Positions 47,173 to 56,201 of a DNA stretch of 64,000 bases are shown in pieces. Each line of letters opens with the position of its first letter. The stretch's first letter is position 1. Where the stretch lies: assembly GCF_023721835.1 (NCBI RefSeq), contig NZ_JAMKFE010000008.1, positions 182,588-246,587 on the forward strand. Reading direction: 5' to 3'. Position numbers and translations under genes: made by a program. The notes below the pieces were generated by a model. The model did not search any database. It worked only from the letters and a program-made list of their open reading frames with translations, and had not been told where the DNA came from. Source of the DNA: Caldimonas mangrovi (lineage in GTDB: Bacteria; Pseudomonadota; Gammaproteobacteria; Burkholderiales; Burkholderiaceae_C).

Positions 47173-48198
47173 ATGCAGGTGGAACGGCGTGAAACCACAC
47201 GTCGCGCCCCGGCGGCCGCAGCACCCCCGCCCGTCAAGTCAGCGCCCGCTTCCTCGCTTGCAGCGGTGCAGCGGCTGTCCATCGACGAGGGTTCTTCCGG
47301 CCAGCGGCTCGACAACTTCCTGCTGAAAGTGCTCAAGGGCGTGCCCAAGACGCACGTCTACCGCATCGTGCGCAGCGGCGAGGTGCGTGTGAACAAGGGT
47401 CGGGCGTCGGCCGACACCCGGCTCGAACTGGGCGACGAGGTGCGTGTGCCGCCGCTACGGTTGCCCGACAAGGCGGCAACGCCGGCTGCTCCAGCGCGCG
47501 AGTTCCCTGTGCTGTTCGAGGACGAGCACCTGCTGGCGGTCGACAAACCGGCCGGCGTTGCGGTGCATGGCGGCAGCGGCGTCAGTTTCGGCGTGATCGA
47601 GCAGTTGCGGCGCGCGAGGCCGCAGGCGCGGTTTCTCGAGTTGGTGCACCGGTTGGACAAGGAAACGTCAGGCGTCCTGCTGCTGGCCAAGAAGCGCAGC
47701 GCGCTGACGGCGCTGCAGGACCAGTTCCGCCAGCGCGAGACCGGCAAGACCTACGCCGCCCTGGTCATCGGCGCCTGGCCGGCCGGCAAGAAGGTGATCG
47801 ATGTGCCCTTGCACAAGTACCTCGACGCCGAGGGCGAGCGGCGCGTGCGTGCCGTGGCGGCCGACGCGGACGAGGGCCGGCGCTCGATCACGCTGGTCAA
47901 GGTGGCTGCCGCCTACACAGGCTATACGCTGCTGGATGTGACCATCAAGACCGGCCGCACGCACCAGATCCGGGTGCACCTGGCGCATGAGGGGCACCCG
48001 ATCGTCGGCGACCCGAAATACGGCGATTTTTCGCTCAACAAGGCTTGGGCGCGCGGCGAGCGCCTTGAAGGGCACCGATTTGCGCGTATGTTCCTGCACG
48101 CGCGCCGGCTGCGCTTCGAGCATCCGGCCAGTGGCGCCACCATCGAGCTCGAAGCCGCATTGCCGGCCGAGTGCCGCGAACTTTTGAAACATTTATGA
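47173..48198 (+). CDS. rluC: 23S rRNA pseudouridine synthase RluC
   Basis: A 341-residue RluA-family enzyme. An S4 RNA-binding domain (about 40-100, SGQRLDNFLLKVLKGVPKTH) precedes the catalytic domain with Asp162 in HRLDKETSGVLLL and KTGRTHQIRVHLA near the C-terminus. RluC converts U955, U2504 and U2580 of 23S rRNA in Escherichia coli, where it is also divergent from rne; the same arrangement supports the name. ATG 47173 has an AAAAGG site six bases ahead; a GTG at 47140 in frame is an alternative. It overlaps the next gene (ATGA). Confidence 0.92.
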   Translation: MQVERRETTRRAPAAAAPPPVKSAPASSLAAVQRLSIDEGSSGQRLDNFLLKVLKGVPKTHVYRIVRSGEVRVNKGRASADTRLELGDEVRVPPLRLPDKAATPAAPAREFPVLFEDEHLLAVDKPAGVAVHGGSGVSFGVIEQLRRARPQARFLELVHRLDKETSGVLLLAKKRSALTALQDQFRQRETGKTYAALVIGAWPAGKKVIDVPLHKYLDAEGERRVRAVAADADEGRRSITLVKVAAAYTGYTLLDVTIKTGRTHQIRVHLAHEGHPIVGDPKYGDFSLNKAWARGERLEGHRFARMFLHARRLRFEHPASGATIELEAALPAECRELLKHL

Positions 48199-48860
48199 GA
48201 ACCCGACCCCGCCAGTTCGATCTGGTCGTCTTCGACTGGGACGGCACGCTGTTCGACTCGACCGCACTGATCGTCCAGTGCATCCAGTCGGCCTGCGCCG
48301 ACCTGCAGGTCCCCGTGCCGAGCCAGAACGCCGCGGCCTATGTGATCGGCATGGGCTTGCACGAGGCGCTGGCCCATGCCGTGCCCGGGCTGCCCAGCGA
48401 GCGCTACCCCGAGCTCGGCCTGCGCTACCGCCACCACTATTTCGCCAAGCAGCACGAACTGACCCTGTTCGACGGCGTGCTGCCGATGCTGCAGGCCCTC
48501 AAGGGGCGTCAGCACTGGCTGGGGGTTGCCACCGGCAAGTCGCGTCGCGGGCTCGACGAGGCGCTCAACACCGTGCAACTGCGCGGCGTGTTCGACGGCA
48601 CCCGCACCGCCGACGAAACCCGGTCCAAACCCCACCCGCTGATGCTGCACGAGCTGATGGCCGAGTTCGGCGTCGAGCCCGAGCGCACGCTGATGATCGG
48701 CGACACCACGCACGACCTGCAGCTCGCCGCGAATGCCGGCACTGCGAGCGTGGCAGTCAGCTACGGCGCACACGAGCCATCGGCCTTCCACGAATTCGCG
48801 CCCCGCACGGTGGTGCACTCGGTGGGCGAACTGCACCGGTGGCTGGGGGACCATGCATGA
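48195..48860 (+). CDS. HAD-superfamily hydrolase, phosphoglycolate phosphatase-like
   Basis: A 221-residue HAD-IA phosphatase. Motif I is FDWDGTLFDS (Asp14, Asp16), motif II VATGKSRRG, motif III Lys in RSKPHPLM, motif IV MIGDTTHDLQLA. The helical cap (about 25-90) is of the Gph/PGMB type. The substrate is uncertain. It is linked by ATGA overlaps to rluC before and the Rieske gene after, an arrangement often seen in Burkholderiales. Confidence 0.87.
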   Translation: MRTRPRQFDLVVFDWDGTLFDSTALIVQCIQSACADLQVPVPSQNAAAYVIGMGLHEALAHAVPGLPSERYPELGLRYRHHYFAKQHELTLFDGVLPMLQALKGRQHWLGVATGKSRRGLDEALNTVQLRGVFDGTRTADETRSKPHPLMLHELMAEFGVEPERTLMIGDTTHDLQLAANAGTASVAVSYGAHEPSAFHEFAPRTVVHSVGELHRWLGDHA

Positions 48861-49234
48861 GCGACCAGCAGCCAGGGCTTGAAGTGTGCGAGGCGGCCGC
48901 GCTTGAGGAGCGCGGTCGCGCCGTGAGTTTCGACGTGCTGCTGTGGAACGACAGCGTGCGCGCGTTCGCGCTGCGGTTCGACGGCCAGCCGGTCGCCTAC
49001 GTCAATCGCTGCGCCCATGTGCCGGCCGAGATGGACTGGCAGCCCGACGAATTCCTCGACGACAGCCGGGAATGGATCATCTGCTCGATCCATGGCGCGG
49101 TCTACGATCCACGCAACGGCCGGTGTGTCGGCGGCCCGTGCAACGGGGGGCGGTTGATCCCGTTGAAGGTCGAGGAGCGCAACGGCAAGGTCTATTGGTA
49201 TCCTTCCGACGATATCCAGCCGGCATTTGCCTGA
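48857..49234 (+). CDS. Rieske [2Fe-2S] protein
   Basis: A 125-residue soluble protein, essentially one Rieske domain. The cluster ligands are Cys52 and His54 (NRCAHVPAEMD) and Cys76 and His79 (IICSIHGAVYDP). Small Rieske proteins serve as electron carriers for oxygenases or reductases; no partner enzyme is adjacent. It starts inside the HAD stop (ATGA) and is followed by the sppA-type gene after 58 bases. Confidence 0.88.
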   Translation: MSDQQPGLEVCEAAALEERGRAVSFDVLLWNDSVRAFALRFDGQPVAYVNRCAHVPAEMDWQPDEFLDDSREWIICSIHGAVYDPRNGRCVGGPCNGGRLIPLKVEERNGKVYWYPSDDIQPAFA

Positions 49235-49292
49235 GACGCCACCGACACGGCCAGCGTCGCTTCCGTCTTCCCCCATTCTTCCGGACACGCTC

Positions 49293-50309
49293 ATGAGTTC
49301 CCTCGACCCTGGCTCCGCTTCGAGCTCGTACGATGACGCCGCGCCCGCGCCCGCGCCCGTGCCCGCGGCGGCACCTGCAGCGGCGACGGCGGCCGACACC
49401 GGCCTGGTGGCCGAACTGGCCCGCGCCTACCTGCTCGATCGCAAGCGCGAGCGGCGCTGGCGCATCTTCTTCCGGCTGTCGTGGCTGCTGCTGGCCGCCT
49501 TTGTGGTGGTGGCGTTGATGCTGCAGGGCGCTGCCAGCACCGCGCCCGCCGGTCCGCACACCGCGCTGATCGAAGTGCGCGGCGAGATCGCCCTGGAAGC
49601 CGAGGCCAGTGCCGAGAACCTGTTGTCGGCCCTGCGCAGCGCTTTCGAGGACCCGGGCTCCCGGGCCGTGGTGCTGCGCATCAACTCGCCCGGCGGCAGC
49701 CCGGTGCAGGCAGGCATCATCAACGACGAGATCCGTCGGCTCAAAGCCTTGCACAAGAAGAAGGTCTATGCCGTCATCGAGGAGGTGTGCGCCTCTGGCG
49801 CCTACTACATCGCGGTGGCCGCCGACGAAATCTACGTCGACAAGGCGTCCATCGTCGGCTCGATCGGCGTGCTGATGGACAGCTTCGGATTCACCGGGCT
49901 GATGGATCGGCTGGGCATCGAGCGCCGCCTGCTGACGGCCGGCGAGCACAAGGGCTTCCTCGACCCGTTCTCGCCGCAGTCGGACGAGGAGAAGGCCTAT
50001 GCACAGGCGATGCTCGACCAGATCCACCAGCAGTTCATCGCTGTGGTGAAAGAGGGCCGCGAAGGCCGTCTGAAGGAAACCCCCGAACTGTTCTCGGGCC
50101 TGTTCTGGAACGGCGAACAGGCCGTGGCGCTGGGGCTGGTGGACCAGTTCGGCACGCTCGACTATGTCGCGCGCGAAGTGGTCAAGGCCGAAGAGGTGAT
50201 CGACTACACCCCGCGCGAGAACGTGGCCGAGCGCCTGGCTAAGCGTTTCGGTGCGTCCATCGGCGAGGGCGCCGTGCGTGCGTTGCGCAGCGCTGGATCA
50301 CTGCGCTGA
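49293..50309 (+). CDS. sppA: signal peptide peptidase SppA-type S49 protease
   Basis: A 338-residue inner-membrane serine protease. A 45-residue Ala/Pro-rich cytoplasmic start leads to one membrane helix (about 62-82), then the protease domain: SPGGSPVQAG, Ser168 in EEVCASGAYYIAVAA and Lys220 in LTAGEHKGF, 52 residues apart as in the short Bacillus-type SppA. It degrades cleaved signal peptides in the membrane. A TTG start at 49227 is possible but ATG 49293 is preferred. Confidence 0.9.
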   Translation: MSSLDPGSASSSYDDAAPAPAPVPAAAPAAATAADTGLVAELARAYLLDRKRERRWRIFFRLSWLLLAAFVVVALMLQGAASTAPAGPHTALIEVRGEIALEAEASAENLLSALRSAFEDPGSRAVVLRINSPGGSPVQAGIINDEIRRLKALHKKKVYAVIEEVCASGAYYIAVAADEIYVDKASIVGSIGVLMDSFGFTGLMDRLGIERRLLTAGEHKGFLDPFSPQSDEEKAYAQAMLDQIHQQFIAVVKEGREGRLKETPELFSGLFWNGEQAVALGLVDQFGTLDYVAREVVKAEEVIDYTPRENVAERLAKRFGASIGEGAVRALRSAGSLR

Positions 50310-50349
50310 GACACGGCGGTCGCAGGTACCTGCCCTGCCGCTGCGCTCG

Positions 50350-51495
50350 CTAGCGGCGGAAGCGTTCGCCGTTGTAGTAGGTCAGCTCGACGTAGTTGGA
50401 GCCCTCGTGGTCCTTGGGGCCGTACGCCAGCTCGAAGCCGCCCATGTCGTACGGGCGCATGGAATGGAAGGCGCCGATGAAGCGCTCGCGCGTGACGCCG
50501 CGACCGCCGCGGCGCAGGCCCTCGATCAGCAGACGCGCACTGACGTAGCCCTCGAGCGACGAATGGCCGGTGGTGGGGAAGCCTGATCTCTTCATCGCGG
50601 CCTGGTAGGCCTTGACGACGGGAAGCACGACGCTGTCCGGGTTCGGCACGACCTGGGCCACGGCGATGCCCTTGGCGGCTTCGCCCAGGGCGTCGAGCAG
50701 CGGCTTGGTGCCGAGGAAAGAGATCGAGAACGGCGCGGCACCCGCGATGCGCGGCCGCAGCGAACGGTAGAACGGAATGCCACTGGCCCCCACCGCGAAC
50801 GAGGTCAGCGAGTTCGGCTGCCACGCGGCGATCTCGTCGACCAGCTTCGGGATGTCCTCGGGCGAGTCGCCCAGCAGGAAGGCTTTCCAGTCGGTGTTCT
50901 TGTGCTGCTTGGCCGCCGCTTCGAATGCCGCCAGCGTGGCCTTGCCGAAGGGATTCTCGGAGTACGCCACCGCGCATTTCGTCTGGCCGGTCGTGCCCAG
51001 GTGCTGCACGATCTTCGCGATCTCGGTGGAGTAGCTGGCGCGGGCGTGGATCACCAGCGGGTTGAACGCGCGCAATGCATCGAAGCCCGTGGCCGGTGCG
51101 ATGAGAGGCACCCTGGCCTGCATGGCCACCGGCATCATGCCCAGCACGCTGGTGGTGCCGCCGCAGGCGAAGAAGGTGAACACGTTGTCGGCACCCACCA
51201 GTTGCTTCGCGTTCTCGGTGGCTTTCTGCGGCACGCCGCCGTCGTCCAGGCTGCGCAGTTCGAGGCGCCGGCCCTCGACGCCGCCGCGCTCATTGACCTC
51301 GTCGAACGCCGCCTTGATGCCCTTGTTCATTTCGACGAACGGAAAGGCCAGCGGGCCGCTGAGCGCCGCGGTCTGGCCGATCAGCAACGTGTCGGATTGC
51401 GCGCGCACCCAGGTGGGTGCTGCGCACGCCGCCGCGGCGGCTCCGGCTGCCTTGAGCAGTTGCCGGCGTGAACCCCGGTGGGGCGTCTTGATCAT
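50350..51495 (-). CDS. ABC transporter substrate-binding protein (branched-chain amino acid/amide type)
   Basis: A 381-residue periplasmic binding protein of the Leu/Ile/Val-binding (type I) fold. The signal has a twin-arginine look, SRRQLLKAAGAAAAACAAP, cut near VRAQ; the mature start DTLLIGQTAALSGPLAFPFV is the family pattern. ATG 51495 has GAGGAG ahead. No permease or ATPase gene is present nearby. Its place directly after ureG on the same strand, 136 bases on, raises urea, short amides or amino acids as ligands, but the sequence does not decide. Confidence 0.87.
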   Translation of the reverse strand: MIKTPHRGSRRQLLKAAGAAAAACAAPTWVRAQSDTLLIGQTAALSGPLAFPFVEMNKGIKAAFDEVNERGGVEGRRLELRSLDDGGVPQKATENAKQLVGADNVFTFFACGGTTSVLGMMPVAMQARVPLIAPATGFDALRAFNPLVIHARASYSTEIAKIVQHLGTTGQTKCAVAYSENPFGKATLAAFEAAAKQHKNTDWKAFLLGDSPEDIPKLVDEIAAWQPNSLTSFAVGASGIPFYRSLRPRIAGAAPFSISFLGTKPLLDALGEAAKGIAVAQVVPNPDSVVLPVVKAYQAAMKRSGFPTTGHSSLEGYVSARLLIEGLRRGGRGVTRERFIGAFHSMRPYDMGGFELAYGPKDHEGSNYVELTYYNGERFRR

Positions 51496-51631
51496 CGTGT
51501 CTCCTCGGAAGGGCGCCATTGTGAAGCGCTCTGCGGTGCGATGACGCAAGACTAGAGGGGTGTACCAAATCGTAAATGTCCCGCGCGCGACAGCTTTCCA
51601 CCAGGGAAAACGCGGGTCGGCGGCGATTCGG

Positions 51632-52282
51632 TCACGACGAGGTCAAAAGACCTTTGCGTTCGATGAAGGCAATCACGTCGGCCAGGCCGGCCCGTGTCTT
51701 GAGGTTGGTCATGACAAAGGGCCGCGACGGGCGCATGCGCTGCGTGTCGGCCTCCATCACGGCCAGGTCGGCACCGACGTGCGGTGCGAGGTCGGTCTTG
51801 TTGATGACGAACAGGTCGCTCTTGGTGATGCCCGGGCCGCCCTTGCGCGGGATCTTTTCGCCGGCGGCCACGTCGATCACGTAGATCGTCAGATCGGACA
51901 ATTCCGGGCTGAAGGTGGCGGCGAGGTTGTCTCCGCCCGACTCGATGAAAACGATGTCCGCGTTCGGGAATTTGTCGAGCATGCGGTCGACCGCCTCGAG
52001 GTTGATCGAGGCGTCCTCGCGGATCGCGGTGTGCGGGCAGCCGCCGGTCTCGACGCCCATGATGCGGTCGGGCTCCAGCGCACCGGCCACGGTCAGCAGG
52101 CGCTGGTCTTCCTTGGTGTAGATGTCGTTGGTGACGACGACCAGGTCGTAGTGCTCGCGCATCGCCTTGCAAAGCATCTCGACCAGCGTCGTCTTGCCTG
52201 AACCGACGGGGCCGCCCACGCCGACGCGCAGCGGCGGCAGTTTCTTGGTGCGGCCGGCGATGGAGTGCAGGGTCGTGGTCAT
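51632..52282 (-). CDS. ureG: urease accessory GTPase UreG
   Basis: A 216-residue SIMIBI-class GTPase that delivers nickel to urease. The P-loop is [11 protein letters not shown] (residues 21-31); the nickel-binding Cys-Pro-His is Cys81/His83 in [24 protein letters not shown] and NKTDLAP complete the site. The ATG at 52282 overlaps the end of ureF (52279). Further in-frame opening upstream belongs to ureF territory. Confidence 0.96.
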   Translation of the reverse strand: MTTTLHSIAGRTKKLPPLRVGVGGPVGSGKTTLVEMLCKAMREHYDLVVVTNDIYTKEDQRLLTVAGALEPDRIMGVETGGCPHTAIREDASINLEAVDRMLDKFPNADIVFIESGGDNLAATFSPELSDLTIYVIDVAAGEKIPRKGGPGITKSDLFVINKTDLAPHVGADLAVMEADTQRMRPSRPFVMTNLKTRAGLADVIAFIERKGLLTSS

Positions 52283-52956
52283 GATCGGAACAATCGGGAG
52301 TATTGGGTTTCGTGCCGCGACGAGAGGATCGCGAGCATCGGGGTGAACGCCTGCCGTTCGGCGTCGGTGAGGCGCAGGGCGTGTGCCGCCACCGCCGGGA
52401 TCTCGCCGGCCAGCCGGCCGAGGATGCGTTGCCCGGCGCTCTGGCCGAGCGGCACGGCCTTGATCGCCGCCTGCACCATGTTCTCGGCCCAGCCGAAGGC
52501 GAACGAAAGCAGCGCGTCGTGCACCGGGGCGGCCGTTTGCGCCGCGGCGAGCGCATAGGCGATCGGGTAGGCGGGGGCGGGTTTCAGGGCCGCGAGCGTG
52601 GCGAGACGGTCGTCGTTGCCCCGGTTGCGCAACCATTCGAGCAGCGAGCGGCCCATCTGTTCGGTCTGCTGGCGCAGTTCGGCCGACTCGCGCGTGGCGA
52701 GCACCCAGTCGTTCAGCACACCGATGCGCTGCGTGTCGCCGCTGCGCCATGCGCCGATCGCCGACGCCAGCGCAGCCAGATCGCCGCGGCCGAGGCTCAA
52801 GGCGAGTTGGTCGAGCAACCAGTCGCCTGCCTGCGCCTCGTTTGTCACTCGGCCGTCGTCGACGCAGGCCTCCAGCCCCTCGGAATAGCTGAAGCCGCCC
52901 ACCGGCAGTGCCGGCGAGGCCAGCCACATCAACTGCAGCAGGGTGGCGGCGGACAT
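52279..52956 (-). CDS. ureF: urease accessory protein UreF
   Basis: A 225-residue all-helical protein with the family start [20 protein letters not shown] and a C-terminal [20 protein letters not shown]. UreF bridges UreD and UreG in the activation complex and gates GTP hydrolysis. It starts on the last base of ureE and overlaps ureG by four bases, so E, F and G are translationally linked. Confidence 0.94.
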   Translation of the reverse strand: MSAATLLQLMWLASPALPVGGFSYSEGLEACVDDGRVTNEAQAGDWLLDQLALSLGRGDLAALASAIGAWRSGDTQRIGVLNDWVLATRESAELRQQTEQMGRSLLEWLRNRGNDDRLATLAALKPAPAYPIAYALAAAQTAAPVHDALLSFAFGWAENMVQAAIKAVPLGQSAGQRILGRLAGEIPAVAAHALRLTDAERQAFTPMLAILSSRHETQYSRLFRS

Positions 52957-53546
52957 CAGTGGTCGTGCTTGCAGTTCGGGCCGTGCACGTGAATCTTTAC
53001 CTCGGCCGGTGAGTGCGAGTGGCCATGGTGATGGCCAGCGTGCCCGTGCTCATGATCATCGTCGCGCGCATGCGAGTGTCCGTGCGCGTGCCCCCCCGCA
53101 TAGGCCCCGCCTTCCGGCTCGAAGGGCGCCTGGGCTGCGCTGACGATCAGGTGCATCTGCCGCAGCATGTCGGCCAGCACATGATCGGGTTCGAGCTTCA
53201 GATGGTCGGGCTGCAGTTCGAGTTGCACATGCCGGTTGCCCAGGTGATAGGCCGCGCGCAGCAGGTCGAAGGGCCTACCGTGCTCGGCACAGTGCCTGAC
53301 CACGAGCACCGGTTGCGGCGCGGCCAGCACGCGGACCAGCGAGCCGTCTTCGGCCACCAGTACGTCGCCGCCACGCACTGCCGTGCCGCGGGGCAGGAAA
53401 ACGCCGAGCGTGCGGCCCTGCGAGTCGGTGGCGTCGAAGCGGCTCTTCTGCCGCACGTCCCAGTCGAGTTCGACCGTGGCGGCGCGCTTGAGCAGCACGG
53501 GGGCAAGGCCGCGGCCCTGCGAAAGGAGCTTGTTGACGGTGAGCAT
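52956..53546 (-). CDS. ureE: urease nickel metallochaperone UreE
   Basis: A 196-residue UreE. The N-terminal peptide-binding domain ([35 protein letters not shown]) and central metal domain ([12 protein letters not shown]) are followed by a histidine-rich tail of about 45 residues with runs such as [18 protein letters not shown], which can store several nickel ions. A GTG at 53555 in frame exists, but ATG 53546 gives the family start and has AGG eight bases ahead. It is 36 bases downstream of ureC. Confidence 0.95.
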   Translation of the reverse strand: MLTVNKLLSQGRGLAPVLLKRAATVELDWDVRQKSRFDATDSQGRTLGVFLPRGTAVRGGDVLVAEDGSLVRVLAAPQPVLVVRHCAEHGRPFDLLRAAYHLGNRHVQLELQPDHLKLEPDHVLADMLRQMHLIVSAAQAPFEPEGGAYAGGHAHGHSHARDDDHEHGHAGHHHGHSHSPAEVKIHVHGPNCKHDH

Positions 53547-53582
53547 GCGGTACACCTGTGCGTGATGCCCGGTGTGGGCGGG

Positions 53583-55310
53583 TCAGAACAGGAAGTATCG
53601 CTGCGCCATCGGCAGCACGCTGGCCGGCTCGCAGGTCAGCAACTGGCCGTCGGCGCGCACTTCGTAGGTCTGCGGATCGACCTGCATCGCGGGTGCGTAG
53701 CCGTTGTGCACCATGTGTGCCTTCTTTACGCTGCGGCAGCCGCGGACGGCAGCCACCGTCTTGTGCAGCCGGTAGGCGTCGGCCACGCCGGCGGCCATCG
53801 CGGCCTGGCTCAGGAAGGTCAGCGACGTGCGTGCCAGTGCGCCGCCGTAGCTGCCGAACATCGGGCGGTAGTGCACCGGCTGCGGGGTCGGGATCGACGC
53901 GTTCGGGTCGCCCATTGCGGCCATCGCGATGAAGCCGCCCTTCATCACCAGCGCCGGCTTCACGCCGAAGAAGGCCGGCTTCCACAGCACCAGGTCGGCC
54001 CATTTGCCTTCCTCGATGCTGCCCACCTCGTGCGAGATGCCGTGCGAGATGGCGGGGTTGATGCCGAGCTTGGCGACATAGCGCTTCACGCGCGCGTTGT
54101 CGTGGCGCCCGGTGTCGCCGGGCAGCGGGCCGCGCTGCTGCTTCATCTTGTGCGCGGTCTGCCAGCAGCGCAGGATCACCTCGCCCACGCGGCCCATGGC
54201 CTGCGAGTCGGAGCTGAACATGCTGATCGCGCCCAGGTCGTGCAGGATGTCCTCGGCGGCGATCGTCTCGCGGCGGATGCGGCTTTCGGCGAAGGCGAGG
54301 TCCTCGGCGATGCTGGCGTCGAGGTGATGGCACACCATCAGCATGTCGAGGTGCTCGTCGATGGTGTTGACGGTGTAGGGCCGCGTCGGGTTGGTCGACG
54401 AGGGCAGCACGTTGGCCTCTGCGACCACCTTGAGGATGTCCGGTGCGTGGCCGCCGCCCGCGCCTTCGGTGTGGAAGGTGTGGATGGTGCGGCCCTTGAA
54501 GGCGGCGATGGTGTCCTCGACGAAGCCGCTCTCGTTCAGCGTGTCGGTGTGGATGGCCACCTGCACGTCGGTCTCTTCGGCGACCGTCAGGCAGGTGTCG
54601 ATGGCCGACGGCGTGGTGCCCCAGTCCTCGTGCAGTTTCAGTGCAATGGCGCCGGCCTCGACCTGCTGGCGCAGCGCCTCGGGGCGGCTGGCGTTGCCCT
54701 TGCCGAAGAAGCCGAGGTTCATCGGGAAGGCGTCGGCCGCCTGCAGCATGCGCGCGATGTTCTCGGGGCCGGGCGTGCAGGTGGTGGCAAAGGTGCCGGT
54801 GGCCGGGCCGGTGCCGCCGCCGAGCATGGTCGTGATGCCCGAGGCCAGCGCTTCTTCGATCTGTTGCGGGCAGATCCAGTGGATGTGGGTGTCGATGCCG
54901 CCCGGCGTGACGATCATGCCCTCGGCAGCGATCACCTCGGTGCCGGGGCCGACGACGATATCGACGCCCGGCTGCACATCGGGGTTGCCGGCCTTGCCGA
55001 TCTTGACGATGCGTGAGCCCTTGATGCCGATGTCGGCCTTCACGATGCCCCAGTGGTCGACGATGAGCGCGTTGGTCAGCACGCAGTCGACCGCGTCCAT
55101 CGCGCCGGGGCCGTTGACGCGCTGGCTCTGGCCCATGCCGTCGCGGATGGTCTTGCCGCCGCCGAACTTTACTTCTTCACCGTATCCGCCGGCGGCCAGC
55201 GTGTAGTCGCGCTCGACCTCGATGACCAGATCGGTGTCGGCCAGCCGCACGCGGTCGCCCACCGTGGGGCCGAACATCTCGGCATAGGCACGTCGTTGCA
55301 CGGTGGCCAT
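53583..55310 (-). CDS. ureC: urease alpha subunit
   Basis: A 575-residue catalytic subunit. Every active-site residue is present at a constant offset of eight from the Klebsiella enzyme: His142 and His144 (DTHIHWI), the carbamylated Lys225 and His227 (ALKLHEDW), His254, His280, the flap Cys327 with His328 (MVCHHLD) and Asp368. It hydrolyses urea to ammonia and carbamate at a dinuclear nickel site. Its ATG shares one base with the ureB stop. Confidence 0.98.
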   Translation of the reverse strand: MATVQRRAYAEMFGPTVGDRVRLADTDLVIEVERDYTLAAGGYGEEVKFGGGKTIRDGMGQSQRVNGPGAMDAVDCVLTNALIVDHWGIVKADIGIKGSRIVKIGKAGNPDVQPGVDIVVGPGTEVIAAEGMIVTPGGIDTHIHWICPQQIEEALASGITTMLGGGTGPATGTFATTCTPGPENIARMLQAADAFPMNLGFFGKGNASRPEALRQQVEAGAIALKLHEDWGTTPSAIDTCLTVAEETDVQVAIHTDTLNESGFVEDTIAAFKGRTIHTFHTEGAGGGHAPDILKVVAEANVLPSSTNPTRPYTVNTIDEHLDMLMVCHHLDASIAEDLAFAESRIRRETIAAEDILHDLGAISMFSSDSQAMGRVGEVILRCWQTAHKMKQQRGPLPGDTGRHDNARVKRYVAKLGINPAISHGISHEVGSIEEGKWADLVLWKPAFFGVKPALVMKGGFIAMAAMGDPNASIPTPQPVHYRPMFGSYGGALARTSLTFLSQAAMAAGVADAYRLHKTVAAVRGCRSVKKAHMVHNGYAPAMQVDPQTYEVRADGQLLTCEPASVLPMAQRYFLF

Positions 55311-55618
55311 CAGAGCGCTCCCTGGACTTGTGCGCGGAAACCGTAGACCAGGCGATCACCGGCATAGTCGACCAGTTCGACGGTGCGCTGCTGTCCCGGC
55401 TCGAAGCGCACCGCCGTGCCCGAGGCGATGTTCAGGCGCATGCCGCGTGCCGCGGCGCGGTCGAACTTGAGCGCGCCGTTGGTCTCGGCGAAGTGGTAGT
55501 GCGAGCCGACCTGGATCGGGCGGTCGCCGGTGTTTTCGATCACCAGCGTGATGGTGCGGCGGCCCGGATTGAGCGTGTGGTCGGGGCCGTCGGTCAGCAG
55601 TTCACCGGGCACGCCCAT
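55310..55618 (-). CDS. ureB: urease beta subunit
   Basis: A 102-residue beta subunit: [20 protein letters not shown] at the start and [18 protein letters not shown] in the middle, both diagnostic. It packs against UreA and UreC in the trimeric enzyme. The frame is open upstream to 55699, but ATG 55618 gives standard length and overlaps the stop of the small protein gene before it. Confidence 0.96.
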   Translation of the reverse strand: MGVPGELLTDGPDHTLNPGRRTITLVIENTGDRPIQVGSHYHFAETNGALKFDRAAARGMRLNIASGTAVRFEPGQQRTVELVDYAGDRLVYGFRAQVQGAL

Positions 55619-55788
55619 CACTTCCTCCCCGACCACCACCAGACCGCGCCGATCACGGCGGCCAGCGCCACGTAGCCGAACACGTCGGTGGCATGCCAAT
55701 GGTGCGTGCCGGGCAGGCTGTGGCCTTCGTGCGCTTGAACAGTCAGGCCGGTCAAGCCCAGCAGCAGAAAAGTCGCGGCTCGTTTCAT
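55618..55788 (-). CDS. small histidine-rich membrane protein within the urease operon
   Basis: A 56-residue protein inserted between ureA and ureB. Signal-like helix (about 3-18, [15 protein letters not shown]), then a short periplasmic patch rich in histidine, [16 protein letters not shown] (residues 21-36), then a membrane helix (about 37-52) ending WWWSGRK. ATG 55788 has GGAG seven bases ahead, and the stop overlaps the ureB start (ATGA), so it is tied into urease translation. I do not recognise a named family. The His/Glu/Asp patch suggests binding of nickel or another metal outside the membrane; this is an inference. Confidence 0.65.
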   Translation of the reverse strand: MKRAATFLLLGLTGLTVQAHEGHSLPGTHHWHATDVFGYVALAAVIGAVWWWSGRK

Positions 55789-55831
55789 CAGGTTCTCCGA
55801 TGGGGCATTGTTTGCACGCATTCGGTGCGGT

Positions 55832-56134
55832 TCATGCAATGGGTTGGTGCACCGTCACCAGTTTGGTGCCGTCGGGAAAGGTGGCTTCGACCTGGATCTC
55901 GGGAATCATCTCGGCCACACCGTCCATCACGTCGGCCCTGGCGAGCACGCTCTTGCCCTCGCTCATCAGCTGCGCGACGGTCTTGCCGTCGCGCGCGCCT
56001 TCCATGATGGCCGCGCTGATCAGCGCCACGGCTTCCGGGTAATTGAGCTTCAGGCCGCGGGCCTTGCGGCGCTCGGCCAGCAGGGCGGCCGTGAAGATCA
56101 ACAGCTTGTCTTTTTCGCGGGGCGTCAGTTCCAT
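55832..56134 (-). CDS. ureA: urease gamma subunit
   Basis: A 100-residue gamma subunit: [20 protein letters not shown] at the start, [20 protein letters not shown], and [19 protein letters not shown] at the end. First gene of the urease operon; AGGA lies five bases before its ATG. The next gene upstream is divergent, so ureD, which precedes ureA in most related operons, is absent here. Confidence 0.97.
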   Translation of the reverse strand: MELTPREKDKLLIFTAALLAERRKARGLKLNYPEAVALISAAIMEGARDGKTVAQLMSEGKSVLARADVMDGVAEMIPEIQVEATFPDGTKLVTVHQPIA

Positions 56135-56201
56135 GGCATTCCTGGCGTGGCCGTCGTCGAGGCATCGAAATTGCGAACCGCTCAGGCCTTAGCTGCATTC
56201 A
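56135..56201. promoter_or_regulatory. shared 67-base divergent control region, ureA / permease-kinase
   Basis: Only 67 bases separate the ureA start from the permease-kinase start, so the two promoters must overlap each other or the coding ends. TCGAAATTGCGA (56165-56176) is a 12-base near-palindrome (five of six pairs) close to the centre, a candidate operator for the LuxR-type regulator encoded at 59659. No consensus -35/-10 pair stands out. Confidence 0.35.

Noticed and set aside
46680..47192. 170-codon frame between rne and rluC
   Set aside because: It overlaps the probable rluC promoter and start, and its translation has no domain; the region is better explained as leader and promoter DNA.
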